In this document: in pieces, positions 17,435 to 25,390 of the stretch | Position numbering within the stretch: the first letter of the stretch is position 1 | How the letters are laid out: each line of letters starts with the position of its first letter | Origin: AC-49 sp963817035 | GTDB taxonomy: Bacteria > Actinomycetota > Thermoleophilia > Solirubrobacterales > Solirubrobacteraceae | Assembly: GCA_963817035.1 (NCBI GenBank) | Contig: CAWFMM010000004.1 | Coordinates: forward strand, 310,001 to 374,000 | Length of the DNA: 64,000 nucleotides | Direction of reading: 5' to 3' | Made by a program: the position numbers and the translations under genes | Notes under the pieces: generated by a model | Databases searched by the model: none | The model's input: only the letters and a program-made list of their open reading frames with translations | What the model was told of the DNA's origin: nothing

Positions 17435-17660
17435 GTGTCGCGTCGGTGGCGCGGCCGACTGGCCTCCGTCGAGGCGGCGGCTGGGATCATCTGCGCGGTG
17501 GGATGGTCGGTCGGGCTGGGCGTCCTGCTTACGAGTCCCGTGGCCGGCGCGAGCGACGCCGAGATCAGGCGCTTCTACAGCGGTCCGGATGTTGGGCGCG
17601 ATGCGGTGGTGGCGCTCCAGGTGATCGTCTTCGCGACGATCGCGTTCATCGCGAATATCG
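17435..17660 (+). pseudogene. 5' fragment of an integral membrane protein gene
   Basis: A GTG start at 17435 opens a frame with two membrane segments (A-G-I-I-C-A-V-G-W-S-V-G-L-G and V-V-A-L-Q-V-I-V-F-A-T-I-A-F), separated by S-D-A-E-I-R-R-F-Y. After about 75 codons the similarity to a membrane protein stops and the frame runs antisense through the FGE gene. I read it as the 5' relic of a gene whose remainder was lost. The parent family is not identified. Confidence 0.5.
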
Positions 17661-17713
17661 AGATCTTCGACACTCCTGCGCTTCACCCAGGCGGGAGCCT
17701 GTGGGGCCTGAAC

Positions 17714-18640
17714 TCAGGACGTGTTGCCGTTCGGTCGTGCGGCGCAGCGGAACCCGATGTGGCTCATGCCGGTGTCGACCATCTGCGGGCGACGTGCCGC
17801 CGGGCGGTACCTCATGCAGTAACTGTCGGCGCAGAGGAACGATCCGCCCTTGATCACGCGGCGCGGCGTCCGGAACTGGGACTGCCCCGGGTCGATGCTC
17901 TCCTCGGGAGTCCCGCCGCGCGGATCGCGCGGGACGCAGCAGGACGAGTCGTCGGTCCAGCGCTGCTCGGTGAACCAGTCCGCGGTCCACTCCCAGACGT
18001 TGCCGGCCATGTCCGCGAGTCCGTGACCGTTCGGTGGGAACGACCCGACCGGCGCTGTCGTGCCATACCCCGGCTCGGCCCGCCACGGGAACTCTCCGTG
18101 CCAGAAGTTGGCGAGCCGCTGACCCGGTGCCTCCGGCTCATTTCCCCACGTGTAGGTGGCGCCGTCGACGCCGCCCCGGGCGGCGCGCTCCCACTCGGCT
18201 TCGGTCGGCAGGGCCAGCCCGGCCCAGCTCGCGTATGCCTCGGCGTCCTCGCATGCGATGTGCACCACCGGGTGCCGCTCGCGGCCCGCGAGGTCGCTGT
18301 GCGGACCCTCGGGATGGCGCCACGATGCTCCCGGCGTCCAGGTCCACCACTGGCTGAGGTGGCGCAGGTCCACCGGCCCCACCGTCGGCGTGAAGGCCAT
18401 CGAGCCGGGGACGAGGTTCGCCGCCGGCGCCCCGGGGAAATCCGCTGGATCCAGCGGTTGCTCAGCGATCGTGACATAGCCCGTCGCCTCCGTGAACGCG
18501 ACGTACTGCTCGTTGGTGACCTGGAAGCGGTCGATCCAGAATCCGTCGACCGCGACCATTCGGGCCGGGGCCTCTTCCGGGTAGTGGCCATCGGAACCCA
18601 TGACGAACGCGCCGCCCGGGATCCACACCTGATCTGTCAC
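17714..18640 (-). CDS. Formylglycine-generating enzyme (sulfatase-modifying factor)
   Basis: The 308-residue FGE-fold protein starts at the ATG that overlaps the stop of the downstream-strand sulfatase (18637-18640). It has W-I-P-G-G-A-F-V-M-G-S at the N-terminus, L-P-T-E-A-E-W-E-R-A-A-R-G-G near residue 142 and N-V-W-E-W-T-A-D-W-F near residue 214. The catalytic copper-binding cysteine pair is C-A-D-S-Y-C (Cys270 and Cys275). The enzyme oxidises the sulfatase active-site cysteine to formylglycine. Overlap with a sulfatase gene confirms the role. No signal peptide is seen, so it acts in the cytosol. Confidence 0.93.
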   Translation of the reverse strand: MTDQVWIPGGAFVMGSDGHYPEEAPARMVAVDGFWIDRFQVTNEQYVAFTEATGYVTIAEQPLDPADFPGAPAANLVPGSMAFTPTVGPVDLRHLSQWWTWTPGASWRHPEGPHSDLAGRERHPVVHIACEDAEAYASWAGLALPTEAEWERAARGGVDGATYTWGNEPEAPGQRLANFWHGEFPWRAEPGYGTTAPVGSFPPNGHGLADMAGNVWEWTADWFTEQRWTDDSSCCVPRDPRGGTPEESIDPGQSQFRTPRRVIKGGSFLCADSYCMRYRPAARRPQMVDTGMSHIGFRCAARPNGNTS

Positions 18641-20139
18641 ACGCTGGGGATGCCCGACTGGAGCTTCTCCAGAACCTGCTCGAGACTGAAACTCGCCGGC
18701 TTCTGACGCGGCGGGAACTCAACGAGGGTCTGCATCATCTGCAGGACGAACGCCTGCATCGGCACGCAGACCCACGCGTGGTCGAGGATCCAGTCGTAGT
18801 AGGTGTTCGACGTGATGTCGGCCCGCTCGAACGGGTCGGTGCGCAGGTTGAAGATCTTCGGGACGCGCAACGGGACGAACGGCTCGGCCCAGACCTGAAG
18901 CGTCCCTGCGACGCGCTGTTCGAGGAACACGAGCTTCCAGTTGTCAAACCGGACGGCCGTCAGATCGCCGTCGTCCGAGACGTAGAAGAAGTACTGGCGC
19001 GGGCTTTCATCGACCTCGCCGGTGAGGTACGGAAGCTGATTGTGGCCGTCGAGGTGCACCTTGTACGTCGTGCCGCTGAGCTCGACGCCCGCTTTCAGCT
19101 GGTCGGCGATGTCGGGTACGCCCGCCGCCGCGAGCAGCGTCGGGAACCAGTCGTTATGGGTGATGATGCCGTTCAGCACCTGGCCCGCAGCGATCCTGGC
19201 GGGCCACCGCACCACCTCCGGAACGCGATAGGCGCCCTCCCAGTTGGTGTTCTTCTCGCCGCGGAACGGCGTCATCGCGGCGTCGGGCCACGAGTTCATG
19301 TGCGGCCCGTTGTCGGTCGAGTAGACGACGATCGTGTTCTCGGCGATCCCCAGCTCGTCCAGGCGGTCCAGCAGCTCGCCCACGAGGTCGTCGTGATCGA
19401 GCATCGTGTCGTGGTACTCCGACTGCCAGCGGCCCGCCCGGCCCTTACTCTCCGGCTTGGCGTGCGTGCGGAAGTGCATGTGCGTCGAGTTGAACCACAG
19501 GAAGAACGGCGTGCCCGCGTCGGTCTGACGCTGCATGAAGTCGAAGGCCGCGTCACGGAACTCCTCGTCGACCGTCTCCATCCGCTTCCTCGTCAGCGGA
19601 CCGGTGTCCTCGACGCGCTGCGTGCCGTCCTCGTTGGCCCACGAGCGGATGACGCCGCGCGGGCCGAAACGCTCGCGGAAGTTCGGGAAGTCCTCCGGCG
19701 TCGGGTAGTCGGCGAGCTCGGGCTCCTCCTCGGCATTGAGGTGGTACAGGTTGCCGAAGAACTCGTCGAAACCGTGCATCGTCGGAAGAAACCCGTCGCG
19801 GTCACCCAAGTGGTTCTTGCCGAATTGGCCGGTCGCGTAGCCCTGAGCCTTCAGCGCCGTCGCGATCGTCGGGTCCTCCGCCTGCAGCCCGACCGTCGCG
19901 CCCGGCATCCCGACCTTCGTGAGACCCGTCCGGATCGGATTCTGGCCGCAGATGAACGCCGCGCGGCCAGCCGTGCAGCTCTGCTCGCCGTAGGAGTCGG
20001 TGAACCGGATGCCCTCGGCTGCGATCCGGTCGATGTTCGGCGTCCGGTACCCCATCAGGCCGTCGCTGTAGCAACTCAGATTCGTGATCCCGATGTCGTC
20101 GCCCCAGATCACCAGGATGTTCGGGCGGTCGTCCGCCAT
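18637..20139 (-). CDS. Arylsulfatase
   Basis: A 500-residue sulfatase beginning P-N-I-L-V-I-W-G-D-D, the metal site. The modification motif is C-T-A-G-R at residues 55-59, fitting C-x-[PA]-x-R. It also has G-K-N-H-L-G-D, the H-M-H-F-R segment and S-T-D-N-G-P-H for metal and sulfate binding. The length is normal for arylsulfatases of the A type. There is no signal peptide. It is the first gene of a two-gene operon with FGE, and its stop overlaps the FGE start codon. The organic sulfate substrate is unknown. Confidence 0.92.
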   Translation of the reverse strand: MADDRPNILVIWGDDIGITNLSCYSDGLMGYRTPNIDRIAAEGIRFTDSYGEQSCTAGRAAFICGQNPIRTGLTKVGMPGATVGLQAEDPTIATALKAQGYATGQFGKNHLGDRDGFLPTMHGFDEFFGNLYHLNAEEEPELADYPTPEDFPNFRERFGPRGVIRSWANEDGTQRVEDTGPLTRKRMETVDEEFRDAAFDFMQRQTDAGTPFFLWFNSTHMHFRTHAKPESKGRAGRWQSEYHDTMLDHDDLVGELLDRLDELGIAENTIVVYSTDNGPHMNSWPDAAMTPFRGEKNTNWEGAYRVPEVVRWPARIAAGQVLNGIITHNDWFPTLLAAAGVPDIADQLKAGVELSGTTYKVHLDGHNQLPYLTGEVDESPRQYFFYVSDDGDLTAVRFDNWKLVFLEQRVAGTLQVWAEPFVPLRVPKIFNLRTDPFERADITSNTYYDWILDHAWVCVPMQAFVLQMMQTLVEFPPRQKPASFSLEQVLEKLQSGIPSV

Positions 20140-20489
20140 GCGTCGTTCTCCGTCCAGAAGGATAGGTTTGACATCGATGTGGGCGTCCTCGGACGCGATG
20201 GAACCGCGGAGCTTACCGGCGCGACGCCCGAGCTCGTCGTCAAGCTACGACCCGCTGGAGGTGCCCTGGAGTGACGCTGGATTCGATGGTAAGGACGGGG
20301 CCGGTCCAGCCGGCTTGGCCGGACGACCGAGACATGCGACGGCGCGCGAGGAGCGGCGACGTCGTGCGAGGTTTCCAGGGACGTCGCTGTCGCATTTTGC
20401 GTCGCATCGGCCTCGTGAACCGCATTGTCAAGCCGTTGTTGCACGGTCTACGGAACCGAAGGTCACCACCGAACACCCGGAGAGCAGAG
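20140..20489. other. Gap between the sulfatase and catabolic modules
   Basis: No gene is recognised here. The stretch contains the weak third repeat copy (20264-20303). At its end lies AGAGCAGAG, a good ribosome site for the ssb fragment. It probably holds the promoter of the sulfatase-FGE operon at its left edge. Confidence 0.4.
20264..20303 (+). repeat. Partial third copy of the border repeat
   Basis: CCTGGAGTGACGCTGG is followed by TTCGATGGTAAGGACGGGG. It matches two blocks of the border repeat (CTGGGAGTGACTGG and CTCGATGGTAAGGAAGGGG) in the same orientation, with the bases between missing. Similarity is short and could be partly by chance. Confidence 0.4.
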
Positions 20490-20556
20490 ATGAACAACGT
20501 CACCCTGATCGGCCGCCTCGTTCGTGACCCGGAGCTGCGCGCGACAAATGGGGGAG
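20490..20556 (+). pseudogene. ssb: Fragment of a single-stranded DNA-binding protein gene
   Basis: The ATG at 20490 follows a purine-rich ribosome site. The first codons read M-N-N-V-T-L-I-G-R-L-V-R-D-P-E-L-R, the conserved start of bacterial SSB. After about 20 codons the OB-fold sequence is lost in all frames. This is a truncated copy, of a kind often left by mobile elements. Its position beside the partial border repeat supports that reading. Confidence 0.7.
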
Positions 20557-20727
20557 CGGCAAGTTGGTCGCCGTCGGCGGACAGGTCTGCTGAACCAATC
20601 GCCCACCCGCCGGCGCTCGGTCGTATCGCGGGCGTTCTCGCGCAGGAGTCGGTGGCGCGAGCCGTGGTCGACCCCGTACCACGGACCCTGGCTCAACGAC
20701 GGCAGCGCATCGCCGACCCCGGCACCG

Positions 20728-21951
20728 TCAGCTAAGCAGCATCGGTAGCGACACGGCCGCCAGTTCGCCGATCTGGCCCTGGTAGGTGAGCTCGAACTCC
20801 GGGTCGGCGAGCCGCAGGCCTGGGAATCGCTGCATGAAGGCGCCAAGGCTGTGCGCCATGATGCGCCGCGACAGAAGCGCTCCGGCGCAGTTGTGGGGGC
20901 CGGCGCCGAACGTGAGGATCCGCTTTGGGTTGCGCTCGATGTCGAACGTGAGCGGGTCGGGGTATTCGTCGGCGTCGAGGTTGCCGGCGGCGACGCTGAC
21001 GTGGACCGGCATGTCCTTGTAGATCCGGGTGCCGTGGAGATCGGTGTCCTCGACGGCGAATCGCGGGATGACGAAGATCCCCGCCGGGTGGTAGCGCAGC
21101 GACTCCTCGACCGCTGACGGGATCAGTTCGCGCTCGTTGATGAGGCGATCGAATTGATCGGCGAAGCGGCAGCGCGCGAGCAGCATCCCGGTCGTCGCCG
21201 ACGCGGTCGGGAAGATCGAGCCGACGCCGATGGCGAATACCTCGGCGTAGATCTCGTCGTTGGTGATCTGTTCGCCCGCTCGACGGGCCTCGAGGAGGGT
21301 GCTGATGAAGTCGTCGGATTCGATCCCCTCACGTTCCTCGATGACCCCGTTGATCATCACGCGGCACGCTTCGAAGGAGTCGATGTACTCCTGCATGTGT
21401 CCACCCGTGCCCAGTGCGCTGATCGCATCCTTCATGCGGACGAAGACTGCCCGGTGCTCGGGGGTGAGGCGCAGCATCCAGCGCAGGAAGATGCGCGCGA
21501 TCAGCTGACCGCCGAAGTCCGCCACGGCGTCGAACTCGGGCCCGTTGGCCTCGATCTCGTCGAGCAGGCCGTCGACCTCCTCCTGGATGACCTCTTCGTA
21601 GCGGCGCACGGCGGCGGCGTTGAGGGTCGGCTGCAGGAACCTGCGGATCCTGCGGTGTGACTCTCCGTTGATATGCAGCAGGTCGGGGAGCCCGAAGTAC
21701 ATGTCGAAGACCTCGTTGCCGTCGGTCTTTGGCACCTCCGTTGTGAACTGGTCGGTGGCCAGCAGCAACTCGCGCCCCTGGGCGTAGCGGCTGACGATGA
21801 CCTGGGCGACGCCGTCGTTGACGACGTAGAACGGATCGCGACACGCCCATTCGGCGGCGCGCGGGCGCCAGTCCGACCGTACTGCGCCGGACAGGATGTC
21901 GATATCGACGATCTTGTCGCGGGCGAGCTGCTGTACATCGACGGTGGTCAC
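20728..21951 (-). CDS. Cytochrome P450 (first of the cluster)
   Basis: The GTG at 21949-21951 follows AGGGAGATC and gives 407 residues; the frame is open further upstream but is not coding. The haem-binding loop F-G-A-G-P-H-N-C-A-G-A and the K-helix E-E-S-L-R-Y are intact. In the I helix the usual acid-threonine pair is replaced: the segment reads P-T-A-S-A-T-T-G, with Ala where Asp or Glu is expected. This may alter proton delivery or indicate a special reaction. It is a soluble class I P450 needing ferredoxin. A CTGACATGTCAG palindrome lies 91 bp upstream. Confidence 0.88.
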   Translation of the reverse strand: MTTVDVQQLARDKIVDIDILSGAVRSDWRPRAAEWACRDPFYVVNDGVAQVIVSRYAQGRELLLATDQFTTEVPKTDGNEVFDMYFGLPDLLHINGESHRRIRRFLQPTLNAAAVRRYEEVIQEEVDGLLDEIEANGPEFDAVADFGGQLIARIFLRWMLRLTPEHRAVFVRMKDAISALGTGGHMQEYIDSFEACRVMINGVIEEREGIESDDFISTLLEARRAGEQITNDEIYAEVFAIGVGSIFPTASATTGMLLARCRFADQFDRLINERELIPSAVEESLRYHPAGIFVIPRFAVEDTDLHGTRIYKDMPVHVSVAAGNLDADEYPDPLTFDIERNPKRILTFGAGPHNCAGALLSRRIMAHSLGAFMQRFPGLRLADPEFELTYQGQIGELAAVSLPMLLS

Positions 21952-22041
21952 TTCGATCTCCCTTGGTCGGACAGGATTGCCTAACGCACTGCGCGGGCGG
22001 GTGGCTGCGAGCCGCGCGCAGATGTCACCGAGACACGCGTC

Positions 22042-22053
22042 CTGACATGTCAG
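22042..22053. promoter_or_regulatory. Operator candidate 1: perfect palindrome CTGACATGTCAG
   Basis: A perfect 12-bp palindrome 91 bp before the first P450 gene. The same sequence recurs exactly at 33755 and with one or two changes at 23802, 25355 and 29671. All are at or just upstream of transcription-unit starts. Confidence 0.6.
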
Positions 22054-22109
22054 CAGCCAACCGTCCCGCACGTCCCCACGCTCGACAGCATGGCCTTTGC
22101 GTTCGGCGA

Positions 22110-22365
22110 CGTGGCGTTCAACAGCATGCGGCTCCACGTTTCGTCGGGATCGTCGGCCAGGAAGAGCTGTGGATGGCCTGAGCAGCGAGCAGCGGGCGGT
22201 TTCGGGGCGATGGCCGCCCTCGTCCAGACCGTCCCGATAGTGCGCGAGGAGGACCGGATTGACCGAGAGCAGACCCACGCCGATCGTGCCGGCGAAGCGC
22301 GCGAGCTGCGGTCCGAGCGCGCCGATCCACAACGGGGGCGACGACTGGACCGGCGGTGGGTGACC
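22110..22365 (-). pseudogene. Luciferase-like (LLM) oxidoreductase fragments
   Basis: On the minus strand one frame reads P-P-L-W-I-G-A-L-G-P-Q-L-A-R, later V-N-P-V-L-L-A-H-Y-R-D-G. A second frame then reads L-F-L-A-D-D-P-D-E-T-W-S-R. Both are segments of the C-terminal half of a luciferase-like flavin oxidoreductase. The N-terminal half is missing and at least one frameshift separates the pieces. The fragment abuts the truncated ferredoxin, so one deletion probably removed the end of the ferredoxin gene and the start of this one. Confidence 0.6.
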
Positions 22366-22378
22366 GCCATCCGTCGGG

Positions 22379-22520
22379 CGGCCCCGTCGTCGCCCAGTGG
22401 ATCGATGATGATCGCCGTGTTCTCGTCGTCGAGGTCGAACGTCTTCTCGGCGTAGAAGACGCAGTTCCCCGTCCCGATGCAGAGACTGCGGTCGATCACG
22501 ATGCGGTTCTCGTCGGCCAT
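22379..22520 (-). pseudogene. Ferredoxin gene, 3' end lost
   Basis: The ATG at 22518-22520 shares a base with the stop of the upstream P450 gene, the usual P450-ferredoxin arrangement. About 47 codons are normal for a small [3Fe-4S]/[4Fe-4S] P450 ferredoxin: I-V-I-D-R-S-L-C-I-G-T-G-N-C-V. The last cluster cysteine (normally C-P-x-x-A-I) is gone, and the sequence continues into luciferase-like fragments. The protein could not hold its cluster, so the cluster P450s would need another electron donor. Confidence 0.7.
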
Positions 22521-23752
22521 CAGTTCCACTGCACCGGCAGTGATTTGAGACCACGGATCCCGAGCAGCGGCTTCCATTCGAGGTCGTCGGTCGTCATCTC
22601 CATGCCGGGGAAGCGGGTCGCGATCGCTTCGACCATCAGCTGCGCCTCGATGCGCGCGAGCTGAGCGCCGCAGCAGAAGTGCGGCCCGAGCGCGAACCCG
22701 AGATGACGCTTGTTGGGGCGCTCGATCCAGTAGCGATTGGGATCCTCGAACGCGTCCGGGGAGCGGCCCGTTGCCTGGAGGATGACCATGAGCGTGTCGC
22801 CGGTCTTGATCTGCTGTCCGCCGAGCTCGAAGTCCTCGGCGGCGTAGCGCGGCGTGAGCATCGCCGAGCCCTCGTAGCGCAGCGTCTCCTCGACCGCGTC
22901 GGTCATCAGGGCCGGGTTGTCGCGCAGCAGCGCCATCTGGTCGGGGTTGCTCAGGAGCGCCAGTGTCGCGTTTCCGACCAGCGAACCCGTCGTCTCGTGG
23001 CCGGCGCCGAGCATCGAGGCCGTCATCGCGACGAGCTCGTCGTCGCGCAGCTTGTCGCCCTCGTCGCGGGCGCGGATGAGCAGGCTCAGCATGCTCTCGT
23101 CGGGATGGTCGCGCTTGTGCTCCACGAGCTCGCCGATGTGGTTCTCAAACGCGACCGCGGCCGCGTCGCCGCGGGCCTGCATCTCTTCGTCGGAGACGAT
23201 GACGACGGCCGAGAACCAGTCCTCGGTCCACTTGCGGTAGTTGTCGTGGTCGGAGAACGGGACGCCGAAGACCTGGCAGATCATGCGCATCGGCAGCTCG
23301 TAGACGAACTCTTCGATCAGGTCGGCCTCCTTGCTCTGCTGAAGGCGCAGAACCTCCTTCTCGAGGATCTCCTGCATCTCGCCCTTCCAGCCTCTGATCT
23401 GGCGGGCGCCCATGACCTGCGAGACGAGTCGCCGGATGCGGTTGAGCTCGTCGCCGTCGTGCCAGCGATGCGTTCCACGATCCAGGCGCCACGTGGGGCG
23501 CAGCTCGCCGTCCTCGCCGCGCATGTAGGCCATATCCGCGCCCTCGGGGCTGCGCACCACCGGCGAGTTGCGAAACACTGTGTCACCGTCGTCGTGGCGG
23601 GTCAGCACCCACGCGTTGAGCGTCTCGTTGAAGTGAACCGGCTCCTCCTCGCGCAGCCGGTCGAAGAACGAGTATGGATCCTGGCGCGCCGCCGGATCGG
23701 TGAACCACCGCACGACCTCGTCCGACAACGATGCTTCGGTCTGTGACGCCAT
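22520..23752 (-). CDS. Cytochrome P450 (second of the cluster)
   Basis: Started at the ATG at 23750-23752 (M-A-S-Q-T-E), the product has 410 residues. The I-helix reads G-A-G-H-E-T-T-G with the acid-threonine pair. E-E-T-L-R-Y lies in the K helix, and the haem loop is F-A-L-G-P-H-F-C-C-G-A. All catalytic parts are present. It diverges from the enoyl-CoA hydratase-like gene across an operator candidate. Its own ferredoxin gene is truncated. The substrate is unknown; neighbours suggest a cyclic aliphatic, terpenoid or steroid-like compound. Confidence 0.9.
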   Translation of the reverse strand: MASQTEASLSDEVVRWFTDPAARQDPYSFFDRLREEEPVHFNETLNAWVLTRHDDGDTVFRNSPVVRSPEGADMAYMRGEDGELRPTWRLDRGTHRWHDGDELNRIRRLVSQVMGARQIRGWKGEMQEILEKEVLRLQQSKEADLIEEFVYELPMRMICQVFGVPFSDHDNYRKWTEDWFSAVVIVSDEEMQARGDAAAVAFENHIGELVEHKRDHPDESMLSLLIRARDEGDKLRDDELVAMTASMLGAGHETTGSLVGNATLALLSNPDQMALLRDNPALMTDAVEETLRYEGSAMLTPRYAAEDFELGGQQIKTGDTLMVILQATGRSPDAFEDPNRYWIERPNKRHLGFALGPHFCCGAQLARIEAQLMVEAIATRFPGMEMTTDDLEWKPLLGIRGLKSLPVQWN

Positions 23753-23801
23753 CTCAGATCCTCCTGGCCAGTCGCTCGTAAGCACGCACTACATGGGCAA
23801 A

Positions 23802-23813
23802 CTAACATGTCAC
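23802..23813. promoter_or_regulatory. Operator candidate 2: CTAACATGTCAC
   Basis: This is a two-mismatch version of the CTGACATGTCAG palindrome, preceded by GGGCAAA. It lies between the divergent P450 and crotonase genes. It overlaps the ATG at 23807, which argues for the next ATG as the true start. Confidence 0.5.
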
Positions 23814-23815
23814 AC

Positions 23816-24616
23816 ATGACGGATGCTGACGTTGTGCTCGTGGACCGCTCGGTGCCGGGCGTGGCGACGATCACGCTCAATCGCCCGGAACGGTTGAACG
23901 CGCTCACCGTGGCCATGGCCGATCAACTCGGCGCCGCGCTCGTCGAGGTCGACGCGGATCCGCAGATCGGGTGCGTGCTCCTGACCGGCGCCGGTCGCGG
24001 GTTCTGCGCTGGCGGCGATATGGGGCTGGTCTCCGACGGGGGTGGCAGCGCCGGCAGCGGCGAGCTGGACGCAGTGGCGGCGGAGGCCGCGCGGACGGCC
24101 AAGATGCACCGCGAGATCCCACTGCGCATCCACCACCTCTCCAAGCCGACCGTCGCGTTCGTCAACGGCGCGGCCGCCGGCGCCGGGCTCTCGCTGGCCT
24201 GCGCGTGCGACATCCGCGTCGCGTCCTCGGCCGCCAAGTTCACGACCGCGTTCATCCGCATCGGCCGCAGCGGGGACTTCGGGGGAACGTTCTTCCTGCC
24301 CCGGCTCGTCGGCCATGCTCGTGCGCGTGAGCTGTACTTCACCTCCGAGGTCCTCGACGCTCAGACCGCGTTGGACATCGGCCTGGTCGAGCACGTGTAT
24401 CCGCCGTCTGAGGCCCAGGAGCAGGCGATGGCGCTGGCCTCGCGCATCGCCGAAGGCCCTCCCGCGACACTGGCGAAGATGAAGCAGATGTTCCGTGCCG
24501 CCGAGGGCGCTGATCTCGAGACACTGCTGGACCTCGAAGCGACGACCATGGCTCTGACAGGTCAGAGTGGTGAGGCTCAGCGGCTGCTCGCAGAGTTCCT
24601 GTCGTCTCGTGGCTGA
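23816..24616 (+). CDS. Enoyl-CoA hydratase/isomerase family protein
   Basis: Crotonase-fold protein of 266 residues from the ATG at 23816 (an ATG at 23807 lies inside the operator candidate). The CoA and oxyanion segments are G-R-G-F-C-A-G-G-D and N-G-A-A-A-G-A-G-L-S-L. Where hydratases carry catalytic glutamate it has R-I-G-R-S-G-D-F-G-G. The aspartate is reminiscent of PaaG-type isomerases. It therefore more likely isomerises or opens a ring-derived acyl-CoA than simply hydrates. It is the first plus-strand gene of the catabolic module. Confidence 0.87.
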   Translation: MTDADVVLVDRSVPGVATITLNRPERLNALTVAMADQLGAALVEVDADPQIGCVLLTGAGRGFCAGGDMGLVSDGGGSAGSGELDAVAAEAARTAKMHREIPLRIHHLSKPTVAFVNGAAAGAGLSLACACDIRVASSAAKFTTAFIRIGRSGDFGGTFFLPRLVGHARARELYFTSEVLDAQTALDIGLVEHVYPPSEAQEQAMALASRIAEGPPATLAKMKQMFRAAEGADLETLLDLEATTMALTGQSGEAQRLLAEFLSSRG

Positions 24617-24623
24617 GCGGCAC

Positions 24624-24649
24624 CGGCGCCAGGGTTCGCGCTGGCGCCG
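24624..24649 (+). terminator. Strong hairpin after the crotonase gene
   Basis: CGGCGCCAG-GTTCGC-type loop-CTGGCGCCG is a nine-pair inverted repeat 8 bp after the stop codon and 17 bp before the GntR gene. No T-run follows. It may terminate or stabilise the crotonase transcript. Confidence 0.4.
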
Positions 24650-24665
24650 TGTGTAGCATCCGCGC

Positions 24666-25328
24666 GTGGCCAGCACCGCGCTCTCCGCCAGTGACGCCGC
24701 CTACAACAAGCTGCGCAAGGACATCGTCCGCAGCGTCCTTGTCCCCGGCGAGCGATTCTCGGAGGAGTCACTCGTCGGCCGCTACGGGTTCGGCAAGGCG
24801 GCCGTCCGAGCCGCGCTCCTGAGATTGCGTCACGACGGACTCGTCGAACGAGCCCCGCGCCGCGCCCATCAGGTGACGCTGCTCACCCAAGTGGACACCA
24901 CCGAGATCAACGCGATGCGGGTTCTCCTGGAGCCCGAAGCCGCCCGACTCGCCGCCGAGCGCCGGACCGACGCCCAGGCCAAGCGCATCGAGCACCTCGC
25001 TCACGAGACCGCCCGGGAGGAGGTGGAGCGCCGGCCGGCACAGTTCCTCAGCGCCAACCAGAGCTTCCATCTCGCCATCGCCGAAGCATCGGGCAACCGA
25101 CGCCTTGCCAACGCCATCGACACACTGATGGCCGAGGGCGAGCGTGTCCTGTACTCGCTGTTGCGGATGCGGCCGATCGCCTCGGAGTTCTTCGGCGCGA
25201 ACAATCTGCAGGTCGCCGAGGCGATCACGCGCCGGGAGCCCGACCGGGCGAGCGAGTTGATGCGGGCCTTGGTGCTCGACGGCCGGCAATTCTTCGCCGA
25301 AGCATTCGAGTTCGTACCGCCTTCGTAG
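24666..25328 (+). CDS. GntR-family regulator (FadR/FCD type)
   Basis: The 220-residue protein starts with GTG at 24666. The N-terminal winged helix has A-Y-N-K-L-R-K-D-I-V, G-E-R-F-S-E-E-S-L and A-V-R-A-A-L-L-R-L. Residues 75-215 are an all-helical FCD ligand-binding domain with N-Q-S-F-H-L-A-I-A-E-A-S-G-N. FCD regulators sense carboxylic acids or acyl-CoA compounds. It is the only transcription factor in the accessory region, so it is the first candidate to bind the recurring CTGACATGTCAG palindromes. This link is inference. Confidence 0.9.
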   Translation: MASTALSASDAAYNKLRKDIVRSVLVPGERFSEESLVGRYGFGKAAVRAALLRLRHDGLVERAPRRAHQVTLLTQVDTTEINAMRVLLEPEAARLAAERRTDAQAKRIEHLAHETAREEVERRPAQFLSANQSFHLAIAEASGNRRLANAIDTLMAEGERVLYSLLRMRPIASEFFGANNLQVAEAITRREPDRASELMRALVLDGRQFFAEAFEFVPPS

Positions 25329-25354
25329 ACCGCGCGACTTTCCGGAGGCGGCCT

Positions 25355-25366
25355 TTGACATTTCAG
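25355..25366. promoter_or_regulatory. Operator candidate 3: TTGACATTTCAG
   Basis: This two-mismatch version of CTGACATGTCAG lies 24 bp before the P450 gene at 25391. It is followed by ATT, as in the site at 33755. It could also overlap a -35 box (TTGACA). Confidence 0.45.
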
Positions 25367-25390
25367 ATTGGCTGCGAGTAGCCTCCTCGC

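Noticed and set aside
18778..20274. A 498-codon open frame antisense to the arylsulfatase
   Set aside because: The arylsulfatase on the other strand has all catalytic motifs; the antisense protein is low-complexity and Arg/Val/Asp-rich.
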